Assembly (NCBI RefSeq): GCF_013019105.1
Contig: NZ_BLTE01000017.1
Coordinates: 1-64,000 of the forward strand
Direction: 5' to 3'
Length of the DNA stretch: 64,000 bases
From: Fundidesulfovibrio magnetotacticus
GTDB taxonomy: Bacteria > Desulfobacterota > Desulfovibrionia > Desulfovibrionales > Desulfovibrionaceae
The position numbers and the translations under genes were made by a program. How positions within the stretch are numbered: the stretch's first letter is position 1; the number at the start of each line of letters is the position of its first letter. Positions 8,336 through 16,066 of this stretch are shown piece by piece. The notes under the pieces are model-generated. The model was not told where the DNA came from, did no database searches, and worked only from the letters and a program-made list of their open reading frames with translations.

Positions 8336-9445
8336 GTGGACCACCTATCGCCGCAGACGCCGCGCCCCGGGCGCATGATGGCACGTACCGGCCCGGAGGG
8401 CAAACGCCTCCTCCTGGCCGCGCTGGCGGGCTATCTGCTGTGCGTCTGGCAGGCCCTGTGCGTGGCCCCGCCGTGGCCGGCCCTTTCGCAGCCCCGGCGG
8501 CCCGACCTGCTGGACATGGCCGGGCCGGGGGCCAACCCCGCCCTGGCACGCAAGCTGTCCCTGGAACAATTCAGCGCCTGCCCGCTCACCCCCGGCGAGG
8601 TGCGCGCGGCCATCCAGTGGGACAGCGTGCGCCTGCCCGTGGACTTCACCGCCCAGCACCCCGACGACCCCGACGCCTGGAGCCGCATGGCGGCCCTGAG
8701 CCTGTGGGGCAAGTCGCGCGCGGTGCAAAGGCCCACGCCCACCTACACTCTTTCCTGCGTGATCCCCGTGCCGCGCCCGGCCGCTCGCACGACCCTCCAG
8801 GGACCGCCCGGGCATCTGGCCGCCCGCTTCGAGTCCGGCCCCGGGGGCGCGGCCACCGTGGGGCACACCGCTTCGGCGGGCACCAGCTACGGCACTTTCC
8901 AGATCGCCTCCGGCACGCCCACCTACGCCAACTTCATGCGCTACCTCCAGGAACGCGCCCCCGACCTCCACGCCCGCCTCACAGGGCGCGGACCGGCCAA
9001 CACGGGGGGAACGGCGGGCACCGTGCCCGACGAGTGGCGGCGCATCGCCACCGAGCACCCCGTGCGCTTCGCGCGCCTGCAGTACGATTTCATCCTCTCC
9101 ACCCACTACCGCCCGGCGGCCCAGAGCATCCTGGAGCAGACCGGCGTGGACTTCACCGCGCTCTCCCCGGCCGTGCGCGAGGTGCTGCTCTCCACGGCCG
9201 TGCAGCACGGCGCGGGCGGCGCCATCGCCATCTTCAGCCAGGCCATCGAGGCCATCAAGCCGCGCGTGGTGGAAGAGCGCCGCCTCGTGCACTTCGAGAA
9301 GGCCCTCATCGAGGAGGTCTACCGGCTGCGGCTGCGCTCCTGGGGCGACGGGCCTCCCTCGGGGCGCGGAGCCATGGCCAGCCGCTACGGCCGGGAGAAA
9401 TCCCAGGCTCTGACGCTGCTCGACCGTCACTATTCCGGCACCTAG
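8336..9445 (+). CDS. Exported VgrG3-C-like / lysozyme-fold protein (putative muramidase)
   Basis: 369 residues with an N-terminal hydrophobic segment (LLLAALAGYLLCVWQALC) that could be a signal anchor, so it likely acts outside the cytoplasm. The motif FESGPGGAATVGHTASAGTS followed by YGTFQIASG resembles the glutamate-plus-GxSYGxYQ region of VgrG3 C-terminal and phage tail lysozyme domains. LSTAVQHGAGGA further on fits the same fold. The start is uncertain: GTG at 8336, or ATG at 8375/8378 directly before the hydrophobic segment, none with a strong ribosome-binding site. It is diverged from the cyclase operon. Peptidoglycan cleavage is an inference from the motif. Confidence 0.6.
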   Translation: MDHLSPQTPRPGRMMARTGPEGKRLLLAALAGYLLCVWQALCVAPPWPALSQPRRPDLLDMAGPGANPALARKLSLEQFSACPLTPGEVRAAIQWDSVRLPVDFTAQHPDDPDAWSRMAALSLWGKSRAVQRPTPTYTLSCVIPVPRPAARTTLQGPPGHLAARFESGPGGAATVGHTASAGTSYGTFQIASGTPTYANFMRYLQERAPDLHARLTGRGPANTGGTAGTVPDEWRRIATEHPVRFARLQYDFILSTHYRPAAQSILEQTGVDFTALSPAVREVLLSTAVQHGAGGAIAIFSQAIEAIKPRVVEERRLVHFEKALIEEVYRLRLRSWGDGPPSGRGAMASRYGREKSQALTLLDRHYSGT

Positions 9446-9569
9446 CAGCCTGTTGAAAAATCCACGCTGGCTGCGTTGCAGCGAAAAGCCAAACCCTCAC
9501 GTATGTGAAATACGCTGCGGGCTTGGCTTTTTCCCTGCGCCTTGCCAGCGCGTTTTTTGAACAGGCTGC
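9445..9569. repeat. 125-bp imperfect palindromic element
   Basis: The ends are near-inverted copies (GCAGCCTGTTGAAAAA against TTTTTTGAACAGGCTGC), with further internal pairing (GCTGGCTGCG and AAAGCCAA against TTGGCTTTTT and TTGCCAGC). It lies between convergent genes, starts at the stop of the lysozyme-like gene and codes for nothing. It looks like a small non-autonomous mobile repeat and may also terminate transcription. Confidence 0.6.
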
Positions 9570-9616
9570 AAGAATCGTCTTTTCAACGGGCGACCAGGCC
9601 GCCTCCGGGCGTCGCC

Positions 9617-10375
9617 TCACTCCGCGGGGGCCGTCACGCCCTCCCGGCCGGGCATGAACCCGCGAAGCACCGGGTGCTCCGAGGCCAGGGCCTCTTCGGG
9701 CGTCCCGGAGAAGACGATGCGCCCCTCGTCGAGCAGGGCCACGTGGGTGGCGATCTCGAACACGTCGGGGATGTCGTGGCTGACCATGAGCGCCGTGAAG
9801 CCGAAACGGCGGCGCGAGGCGTCGATGAGCCGGAACACCGCCCACTTGCGCAGGGGGTCGAGCCCCGTGGTGGGCTCGTCGAAGAGCACGATGGAGGGCT
9901 CGGTGACCAGGGCCCGCGCCAGGGCCACGCGCTTCTGCATGCCCCCCGAGAGCTGGGAGGGGTAGCGCTCGCGCGCCCCGGCAAGCTCCAACTCCTCCAG
10001 CATGCGGCCCACGCGGGCCTCCACCTCGCGCCCGGGCAGACGCAGGCGCTCGCGCAGCGGCAGGGCCACGTTCTCGAACACCGTGAGGGAATCGAACAGG
10101 GCCATGCCCTGGAACATGTAGGACATGCGCGGCTTGAGCGCGCGCAGCTGCGCGCGGGTCATCTCCCCCAGGGCGCGGCCCTCGAAGCGCACGTCGCCGG
10201 AATCCGGACGCAGAAGGCCCATCACGTGCTTGAGCAGCACGCTCTTGCCCTCGCCGCTTTTTCCGATGACCACCGTGAGCCCGCCCTCGGGCACGCGCAG
10301 GTCCACCCCGCGCAGCACCGGGCGGCCCTGGAACGAACGGGTCAGTCCCTTGATTTCGATGAGATCGTTCGGCAC
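9617..10375 (-). CDS. mlaF: ABC transporter ATPase, MlaF/Ttg2A type
   Basis: ATP-binding subunit of a lipid-transport (Mla, MCE-type) ABC system, 252 residues, on the cytoplasmic face of the inner membrane. Walker A is GKSGEGKS, the Q-loop is in YMFQGMALFDSLTV, the signature is LSGGMQKR, Walker B is IVLFDEPTTGLDP and the H-switch is MVSHD. LFDSLTVFENVALPLRE is typical of the MlaF branch. The start is taken as GTG at 10375, with AGGAGGG six bases upstream; the ATG-initiated longer frames have no such site. No MlaE or MlaD gene follows in this window, so the rest of the transporter must be elsewhere, or the assignment to Mla is only by ATPase similarity. Confidence 0.8.
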   Translation of the reverse strand: MPNDLIEIKGLTRSFQGRPVLRGVDLRVPEGGLTVVIGKSGEGKSVLLKHVMGLLRPDSGDVRFEGRALGEMTRAQLRALKPRMSYMFQGMALFDSLTVFENVALPLRERLRLPGREVEARVGRMLEELELAGARERYPSQLSGGMQKRVALARALVTEPSIVLFDEPTTGLDPLRKWAVFRLIDASRRRFGFTALMVSHDIPDVFEIATHVALLDEGRIVFSGTPEEALASEHPVLRGFMPGREGVTAPAE

Positions 10376-10709
10376 GCATGCCCTCCTGGCGTGGCTTGTA
10401 TCCTGATGCGCGCGAAATGCAACACGCCCGGCCGACCGGGCGGGTGGGCATCTTTGGCCACTGGCACGGCGAATGCAAGGTTCCTTGTCACCCCGGCCGC
10501 CATAAAGCCCCGGGCAGCTTCTGCCGATAAACCGTTTGAGAGCTGAATGGTCCGCCCGCAAGGCATGGTGTCATCCACTTGAAATGACGGAGTTTTTTGC
10601 GACATGCCAAGCTCTTGTTATCCTTCGCGAATGCAAGTATCAACGGGATACAGTGCGCCCGGCCTGCCCTGGCCGAGCGTTCACCCCACGAACGAACGGT
10701 GACCGCGCC
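10376..10709. promoter_or_regulatory. Divergent intergenic region with sigma-54-like promoter
   Basis: 334 bases between the leftward ATPase gene and the rightward regulator gene. The sequence at 10462-10477 (TGGCACGGCGAATGCA) matches the -24/-12 consensus TGGCACG-N4-TTGCA with one change and correct GG-GC spacing. Read rightward, it would start transcription near 10489, leaving a 5' leader of about 220 bases before the regulator. No other gene is seen here. Confidence 0.45.
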
Positions 10710-11327
10710 ATGCTCCTCGTGAACAAGACCTTCTACCGCCCCAGCAAGCCGGCCCGCTACCTGGCCATCCTGGACACCCTCGCCCAGGACAGCCAGGTGA
10801 GCCAGAACGAGTTGGGCAAGCGCGCCAACCTCTCCGGGGCCATGGTCAACCAGTACCTCAAGGAGATGGTGGACGACCGGCTCATCGAATACGTGCCCGT
10901 GAACGGCAAGAGCTACCGCTATCTGCTCACCGAGGAGGGCGAGAACAGGCGCCGCGCCATGTTCTCCAGCTTCTCCTCCGAAACCGTGCAGATCTATACG
11001 GCCCTGAAAACCGCCATCGCCCGCAGGCTCGCGGCCCTCAAGGCCCGGGGGCTGGTGAAGCTCGTGCTCTTCGGCGCGTCCGAGACCTGCGAGGTGGTGC
11101 TCCAGGCCCTGCGCGCCACCGGAGGGTTCGAGGTGATGGCCCTGGTGGACAGCAACTCCGAACTTGCGGGCAAAACGCTGGGCGGCCACGTCATTTCGCC
11201 GCCCGTGGTCCTGGAGTCGCTCAGGCCCCAGGCCGTGGTGATCACCTCCTTCGGCTGCCAGGACGAGATCCACGGCCAGCTCAAGGCGCTGCACGAGAAG
11301 AACAAAGTGGAGATCATACGCTTATGA
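10710..11327 (+). CDS. Winged-helix regulator fused to a Rossmann-type domain
   Basis: 205 residues. The N-terminal winged helix (about 14-75: DSQVSQNELGKRANLSGAMV, then NQYLKEMVDDRLI) is MarR/ArsR-like DNA-binding. The C-terminal half (LVKLVLFGASETCEVVLQAL, then FEVMALVDSNSELAGKTLGG) resembles the nucleotide-binding core seen in PglD N-termini and CoA-binding domains. The start is ATG 10710; the in-frame upstream extension is unsupported. Its stop overlaps the next start by 4 bases (ATGA), so it is translationally coupled to the NeuB-type gene. It probably regulates this glycan locus in response to a nucleotide or sugar-nucleotide, which is inference. Confidence 0.75.
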   Translation: MLLVNKTFYRPSKPARYLAILDTLAQDSQVSQNELGKRANLSGAMVNQYLKEMVDDRLIEYVPVNGKSYRYLLTEEGENRRRAMFSSFSSETVQIYTALKTAIARRLAALKARGLVKLVLFGASETCEVVLQALRATGGFEVMALVDSNSELAGKTLGGHVISPPVVLESLRPQAVVITSFGCQDEIHGQLKALHEKNKVEIIRL

Positions 11328-12439
11328 AGACCATCGCTCCCATCCGGCTCGCCTCGGGCGCCCAGATCGGCAACGGCAGCCCCTGCTTCGTGGTCGCCGA
11401 AATCGGCAACAACCACCAGGGGGACCTGGCCATCGCCCGCAGGATGGTCGAGGAGGCCGCCCGGGCCGGCGCGGGAGCCGTGAAGTTCCAGAAGCGCGAC
11501 ATGAACGCCATGTTCACCGACGAGGGCCTCCAGATGCCCTACTCCGGCCCCAACAGCTTCGGCCGCACCTACGGCGAGCACCGCCTCGCCCTGGAAATCT
11601 CCCTGGACGACATGGCCCAGCTCAAGGCCCTGGCCGAATCCCTGGGCATGGTCTTTTTCGCCTCTGCCTGGGACCAGGTGAGCCTGGCCGAAATGGAGGC
11701 CCTGGGCGTCGAAATGCTCAAGATCAGCTCCGCCGACCTGGTGAACGTGCCCCTCCTGCGCCAGGCCGGCGCCACCGGACTGCCCGTGATCCTCTCCACG
11801 GGCATGAGCAGCCTGGAGGAGATCGACCACGCCGTGGCCGAACTGCGCCGCTTCCACGACCGCATCGTGGTGCTGCACTGCAACTCCACCTACCCCTGCC
11901 CCGACGAGTGCGTGGCCCTGCCCGTGATGGCCCAGCTCTCCCGCCGCTACGGGCTCCACGTGGGCTACTCCGGCCACGAGCAGGGCCTGGGGCCCAGCGT
12001 GGCCGCCGCCGCCCTGGGCGCGCGCGTGGTGGAGCGCCACTTCACCCTGGACCGCACCCTGCGCGGCACCGACCATCAGGCCTCCCTGGACCCCGAAGGC
12101 TTCGCCCGCATGGTGCGGCTCATCCGCGAGGCCGAGGCCGCCATGGCCGTCACCCGCAAGGAGGTCTTCGAGAGCGAGCGCAAGGCCGCCGTGAAGCTGC
12201 GCAAGAGCATCGTCTTCGCCCGCGACCTGCCCGCAGGGCACACGCTCACCGAGTCCGACCTCACCGTCAAATGCCCCGGCCACGGCATCAGCCCCATCCT
12301 CTGGGACGACGTGCTCGGCCGCGCCCTGGTGGCCCCCGTGCGCCACGAGGACCTGGTGCAGTGGGAGCTCCTGGGCCCGGCCCTGCGCCCCTCGGGAGAG
12401 ATGCTCCAGGGCGGGCTGCCCCTGGCCCAGAGCCGCTAG
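11324..12439 (+). CDS. neuB: NeuB-family sialic-acid-type synthase with SAF domain
   Basis: Condenses phosphoenolpyruvate with an amino-hexose to form a nonulosonic acid (N-acetylneuraminate, legionaminate or pseudaminate type), 371 residues, cytoplasmic. The NeuB barrel starts FVVAEIGNNHQGDLAIARRM and includes VKFQKRD, LKISSADLVN, LSTGMSSLEEI, LHCNSTYPCP and GYSGHE. The C-terminal antifreeze-like SAF domain follows (RKSIVFARDLPAGHTLTESD, about residues 285-345). Which sugar is made cannot be told from sequence alone. No cytidylyltransferase or epimerase is adjacent, so the remaining pathway genes must be elsewhere. It is co-transcribed with the upstream regulator. Confidence 0.85.
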   Translation: MKTIAPIRLASGAQIGNGSPCFVVAEIGNNHQGDLAIARRMVEEAARAGAGAVKFQKRDMNAMFTDEGLQMPYSGPNSFGRTYGEHRLALEISLDDMAQLKALAESLGMVFFASAWDQVSLAEMEALGVEMLKISSADLVNVPLLRQAGATGLPVILSTGMSSLEEIDHAVAELRRFHDRIVVLHCNSTYPCPDECVALPVMAQLSRRYGLHVGYSGHEQGLGPSVAAAALGARVVERHFTLDRTLRGTDHQASLDPEGFARMVRLIREAEAAMAVTRKEVFESERKAAVKLRKSIVFARDLPAGHTLTESDLTVKCPGHGISPILWDDVLGRALVAPVRHEDLVQWELLGPALRPSGEMLQGGLPLAQSR

Positions 12440-12503
12440 TGCAGCGCCCTCGCACTCCGTCCCTGCGGACTGTCAGGACCGACAGCCATAACCATTGATT
12501 TTC

Positions 12504-12533
12504 ATTTTGAAAAACATTCATGCTTTTCAAAAT
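12504..12533. repeat. AT-rich 10-bp palindrome in the neuB-glycosyltransferase gap
   Basis: ATTTTGAAAA and its exact inverse TTTTCAAAAT are separated by 10 bases, in an AT-rich patch unusual for this genome. It could be an operator (loosely Fur-box-like) or a small hairpin. Two direct copies of GACCTGACCAAC follow at 12553 and 12581. Confidence 0.45.
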
Positions 12534-12593
12534 CGCGACACGAGACGCACGCGACCTGACCAACCCCGGACCCGTCATGGGACCTGACCAACA

Positions 12594-12682
12594 GGCCTGC
12601 CGAGGCCCCTCGCGCGAGCCGTTCCCTGGATATTCTTCTAATATATCCGGGGATCGGCTCGCGCGAGGGGCCTCGGCAGGCC
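12594..12682. repeat. Very long hairpin: 28-bp perfect inverted repeat plus inner stem
   Basis: Arms 12594-12621 and 12655-12682 are exact inverse complements over 28 bases. The 33-base interior pairs further (10 of 12 positions), leaving a small AT-rich loop. The right arm ends 19 bases before the glycosyltransferase ATG. It has no T-tract, so it is not an ordinary terminator; a mobile palindrome or a strong RNA structure are both possible. Confidence 0.75.
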
Positions 12683-12701
12683 ATGCGACCCTCCCCACCC
12701 C

Positions 12702-13799
12702 ATGAAGGTCCTGCACTTTTCGCTCACGCCCCTGGCGGGCATGCCCGTCCGCCTGGTGCAGGCCCTCAACCGCCACACCCGCGTGCAGGCCCGCCTGGCC
12801 GACCGCTCCCGCTTCGGCCGCTACGACCACGACCTCGTCATGGACGAGGACCCCGAGGCCGTGCTTCAGGCCGCCCGCGACGCCGACATCCTCCACCTGC
12901 ACAACTACCTGGACCTGGATTCGGACCGTTTCGCCCCCCTGGACTTCCGCGCGCTGCAACGCGCCGGGAAGCGCGTGGTCCGCCAGTTCCACACGGAGCC
13001 CGGCTTCGTGGCCCGCACCATGGGCATCACCCCCGAGGCCCTGCTGGCCCAGGACATCCCGGCCCTGGTGATCGCCCAGCACCCCGAGCGTCTCTACCGC
13101 AAGGCCTACGTGGCGCCCAACTTCATCCCCGAATCCCGCGCGGAGTACGCCCCCTGCGCCGAGCCCACCCGCTGGGACGTGTTCTACAACCCCACCATGA
13201 ACGCCGGGGCCTGGGAGGACCGCTGGAACACCAAGGGCACGCCCCAGGTGCTCCCCCTGCTGCGCTCCCTGGAGGCCGAGGGCTGGCGCGTGCGCCGCGT
13301 CACGCACATCCGCCCCCTTGCCGAGGCCCTGCCCGAAAAGCGCTCCAGCCGCATCTGCCTGGACGACCTCGTCACCGGCAGCTACCACCTCACGGGGCTG
13401 GAGGCCCTGGCCATGGGCGTGTGCGCCGTCAACTTCCTGGACGAACGCTCCCAGACTCTGATCCGCCATTTTTCCGGCGCTTCGGGCCACCCTTACGTCA
13501 ACGCGCGCCTGGAGGAGGCCCCCGCCGTGCTGCGCCGCCTCCTGGCCGACCCGGACCTGACCCGCGAACTGGGACTGCGCGGCCGCCGCTGGCTCCTGGA
13601 CCACTGGAGCGAGGCCCGCATGATCGGCCACTACGTGCGCGCCTACGAACTGCTCCTGGAGGACCCCGCCCTCCTCACGCGCCAGCCCGAACTCTCCCTG
13701 GAGGGCCGGGCCGCGCATTTCCTCTTCAAGGAACTGCCCGACCTGGCGTACAAGACCAGGGCCGACGCCTGGGACCCCTCTGGCGACACCCCGGCCTGA
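12702..13799 (+). CDS. Glycosyltransferase, GT-B fold
   Basis: 365-residue cytoplasmic glycosyltransferase of GT1/GT4-like type. It begins MKVLHFSLTPLAGMPVRLVQ, as in GT-B enzymes. DADILHLHNYLDLDS follows in the N-terminal domain. The donor-site region has SYHLTGLEALAMGVCAVNFL, equivalent to the conserved E-x7-E area, then a C-terminal helix (LGLRGRRWLLDHWSEARMIG, then HYVRAYELLL). The family is clear but donor and acceptor are not. Its position after the NeuB-type gene suggests a role in surface or flagellar glycan assembly. The C-terminal ~40 residues extend beyond the usual fold. Confidence 0.75.
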   Translation: MKVLHFSLTPLAGMPVRLVQALNRHTRVQARLADRSRFGRYDHDLVMDEDPEAVLQAARDADILHLHNYLDLDSDRFAPLDFRALQRAGKRVVRQFHTEPGFVARTMGITPEALLAQDIPALVIAQHPERLYRKAYVAPNFIPESRAEYAPCAEPTRWDVFYNPTMNAGAWEDRWNTKGTPQVLPLLRSLEAEGWRVRRVTHIRPLAEALPEKRSSRICLDDLVTGSYHLTGLEALAMGVCAVNFLDERSQTLIRHFSGASGHPYVNARLEEAPAVLRRLLADPDLTRELGLRGRRWLLDHWSEARMIGHYVRAYELLLEDPALLTRQPELSLEGRAAHFLFKELPDLAYKTRADAWDPSGDTPA

Positions 13800-13817
13800 C
13801 CGTCCTGGAGGACATCC

Positions 13818-14366
13818 GTGCCCATCGACCGCCGCCTCTTCCTGGCCTGCGCCGCCGGCGCGGGCGCGGGCCTGGCTGCCGGGCTGGCCCTGCCCGCCCT
13901 GAAACGCCAGCCGCCGCCCCCCGCCCCGGACATGGACCCCGGACCCTACGCACGCCAACGCTTCCTGGACCACTGGAACTGCACCCAGGCCGTGATGGAA
14001 TCCCTTGCCGGACCGGGAGGGCTCTCCCCGGAACATGCCCGGCTGGTCTCCACGCCCTTCGCGGCGGGCATGTGGGGCGGGCTCACCTGCGGGGCCGTCA
14101 CCGGGGCGCTCATGGCCCTGGGCCTGCGCCTGGGCCGCGCCGAAGACGCGGACGGGCCCGGAACCGACCGTTGCAAGGCGGCCGCCCGCGCGCTCCTGGC
14201 CAACCTGGGCGCGAGCCACGGCCGACTGGACTGCTCCGCGCTTCTGGGCGTGGACATGGCCACGGACGAAGGCATCGCCCTGGCCGCGTCCCGGGGCCTG
14301 TTCAAAAGCCGCTGCCCGGTGCTGGTGGAATCCTGCGCACGGGAGGCCTGGAAACTCCTGGCCTGA
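13818..14366 (+). CDS. C_GCAxxG_C_C family protein with Tat-type signal
   Basis: 182 residues. The N-terminus MPIDRRLFLACAAGAGAGLA fits a twin-arginine signal (DRRLFL plus a weakly hydrophobic Ala/Gly stretch), so export in folded form is likely. The body has the spaced cysteines of the C_GCAxxG_C_C family: NCTQAVM, GLTCGAVTGA, RLDCSALLG and late Cys pairs. Members are thought to be redox or metal-cluster proteins, but the reaction is unknown. The start is GTG with a GGAGG site 7 bases upstream. It lies 18 bases after the glycosyltransferase stop, possibly in the same operon. Confidence 0.75.
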   Translation: MPIDRRLFLACAAGAGAGLAAGLALPALKRQPPPPAPDMDPGPYARQRFLDHWNCTQAVMESLAGPGGLSPEHARLVSTPFAAGMWGGLTCGAVTGALMALGLRLGRAEDADGPGTDRCKAAARALLANLGASHGRLDCSALLGVDMATDEGIALAASRGLFKSRCPVLVESCAREAWKLLA

Positions 14367-14487
14367 TGCGGCGGCACGGCTCCGCGACCCGCGCCCCGAC
14401 GCGCTCCGGCGTTGCCTTGGACGGTTTTCCCTGCTAAATGCCAGATGGGGGGGACGAGCCGGGAACTGACCAGACGGAGCACCAAAC

Positions 14488-15585
14488 ATGGGCAGCGATC
14501 ATCCACTCTCCCGACGCATCCTCGTTGCCGACGACGAAGCCGTGAACCTCAAGGTCCTCGCCGCCTTCGTGCGCGACTTCGGCCACGAGGCCGTCCTGGC
14601 CGGGTCCGGCGACGAGGCCCTGGCCCGCTTCGACCCCACCATCGACCTTGCCCTGCTCGACGTGCTCATGCCCGGCATTGACGGCTTCGAGGTGGTGCGC
14701 CGCATCCGGCGCGATCCCCTGCTCAAGGACATCCCCGTGATCATGGTCACGGCCCTCACCGGGCGCGAGGAGCGCCTGGCAGCCGTGGAGGCCGGGGCCA
14801 ACGACTTCATCGCCAAGCCCATCGACAAGACCGAACTCAAGGTGCGCATGGCCTCGCTGTTGCGCATGAAGCAGTCCCAGGACGAGCTCAAGCGCTACCA
14901 GGCCACCCTGGAGGACATGGTGAGCCAGCGCACCGTGGCCCTGAGCCTCGCCCTGGAGAACGTGCAGCAGATGCAGCGCTCCGTGGAGGCCTCCCAGCGC
15001 GAGACCATCTTCCGCCTGGCCGCCGCCGCAGAATACAAGGACGACAACACCGCCAGCCACATCCGCCGCATGAGCGAATATTCCGCCCTCCTGGGCGGCC
15101 TGGCGGGTCTGGGCAAGCACGAAGTGGAAGTGCTGCGCCACGCCAGCCCCATGCACGACGTGGGCAAGATGGGCATCCCGGACTCCATCCTGATAAAGCC
15201 CGCGCGGCTCACGCCCGAGGAGTGGGAGATCATGAAGACCCACACCCTCATCGGGCGGCGCATCCTCCAGAATTCCGACTCCGAACTGCTCCAGGCCGCC
15301 GAGGTGATCGCCATCTCCCACCACGAGCGCTGGGACGGCACGGGCTACCCCCACGGCGTGGCCGGACCTTCCATCCCCATCTTCGGACGCATCTGCGCCG
15401 TGGCCGACGTGTTCGACGCCCTCACCACCCCCAGGCCCTACAAGGAGGCCTTCCCCAACGAGAAGGCCCTGGCCATCATGCGCGAGGAACAGGAGAAAGG
15501 GCGGCATTTCGACCCCGCCCTCTTCGCCCTTTTCCTGGACAATCTGGACGGTTTCCTGAATATTCAGGCTGAATTCCAGGATTAG
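14488..15585 (+). CDS. Response regulator with HD-GYP c-di-GMP phosphodiesterase domain
   Basis: 365 residues, RpfG-type. The receiver domain (about 8-125: ILVADDEAVN, phospho-acceptor D in ALLDVLMPGIDGF, T in MVTALTG, K in IAKPIDK) is followed by a coiled-coil linker. The HD-GYP domain (about 170-350) has HDVGKMGIPD, HTLIGRRIL, HHERWDGTGYPHG and VADVFDALTTPRPYK. All catalytic motifs are intact, so it should hydrolyse cyclic di-GMP when phosphorylated. The partner kinase is not adjacent. It is followed 21 bases later by a small gene, likely in the same transcript. Confidence 0.93.
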   Translation: MGSDHPLSRRILVADDEAVNLKVLAAFVRDFGHEAVLAGSGDEALARFDPTIDLALLDVLMPGIDGFEVVRRIRRDPLLKDIPVIMVTALTGREERLAAVEAGANDFIAKPIDKTELKVRMASLLRMKQSQDELKRYQATLEDMVSQRTVALSLALENVQQMQRSVEASQRETIFRLAAAAEYKDDNTASHIRRMSEYSALLGGLAGLGKHEVEVLRHASPMHDVGKMGIPDSILIKPARLTPEEWEIMKTHTLIGRRILQNSDSELLQAAEVIAISHHERWDGTGYPHGVAGPSIPIFGRICAVADVFDALTTPRPYKEAFPNEKALAIMREEQEKGRHFDPALFALFLDNLDGFLNIQAEFQD

Positions 15586-15606
15586 ACGCCCGAAAAGGAG
15601 TGCGCC

Positions 15607-15846
15607 ATGCCCAAGGAGAACGCCCGCAAGGTGTTGGGAGTCACCGCCGCCGTCTTCGCCCAGATGGGCCGCCTGAGCCGCGAGGAAGCCCTGGAGATCA
15701 GCGGCCTGGACGAGAAAACCTTCGACGAGGCCATGCACAAGGCCCAGGTCGCCGAGGAGGCCCTGAAAGCCCATAAGGCCGAACCCGGCTTCTACGACAT
15801 CGTGGCCAAGGCCGCCGGAGAATACCTCGACGGCGTGCGCAGGTAG
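15607..15846 (+). CDS. Small helical protein of unknown function
   Basis: 79 residues, charged and predicted helical, no membrane segment. The pattern SREEALEISGLDEKTFDEAM looks like a small helix-turn-helix or helical hairpin, but I do not recognise a family. It has a ribosome-binding site (AAGGAG) and lies 21 bases after the HD-GYP gene, followed by a terminator hairpin, so it ends that operon. Confidence 0.65.
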   Translation: MPKENARKVLGVTAAVFAQMGRLSREEALEISGLDEKTFDEAMHKAQVAEEALKAHKAEPGFYDIVAKAAGEYLDGVRR

Positions 15847-15856
15847 ACCCTTCCCC

Positions 15857-15880
15857 GGGGAGCGCCGCCCGGCGCTCCCC
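15857..15880 (+). terminator. Hairpin terminator after the HD-GYP operon
   Basis: A perfect 10-bp stem GGGGAGCGCC/GGCGCTCCCC with a GCCC loop, 10 bases after the small gene's stop. No long T-run follows, so termination efficiency is uncertain. Confidence 0.6.
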
Positions 15881-15884
15881 ATAG

Positions 15885-15967
15885 CTTGATGACAAACCCC
15901 GAAGCGGGGTTTGTGAGATGCGCTTACGGGCGGCAAAGCCGCCCTGCTCCAGGCTGCGCTTCGCGCA
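15885..15967 (-). repeat. Dispersed ~84-bp intergenic repeat, copy B
   Basis: Inverted copy of 2331-2414, with the same three small palindromes. Differences are concentrated in the AAACCC/GGGTTT hairpin loop and flank, where paired changes seem to keep the stem. This one lies between co-directional genes, downstream of a terminator. Confidence 0.7.
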
Positions 15968-16066
15968 GGCCCCCGGGCTGGACAACTCCGGCCTCTTCCT
16001 GAATAGTTCCAGGCATCGGCGGAGCGCCCGCGCGCCCGCAACCCCAACACGCATCCGGCGGACTTC

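Noticed and set aside
15968-16066. Metal-sensing riboswitch upstream of the Nramp gene
   Set aside because: No yybP-ykoY-type conserved loops are visible in the short leader.
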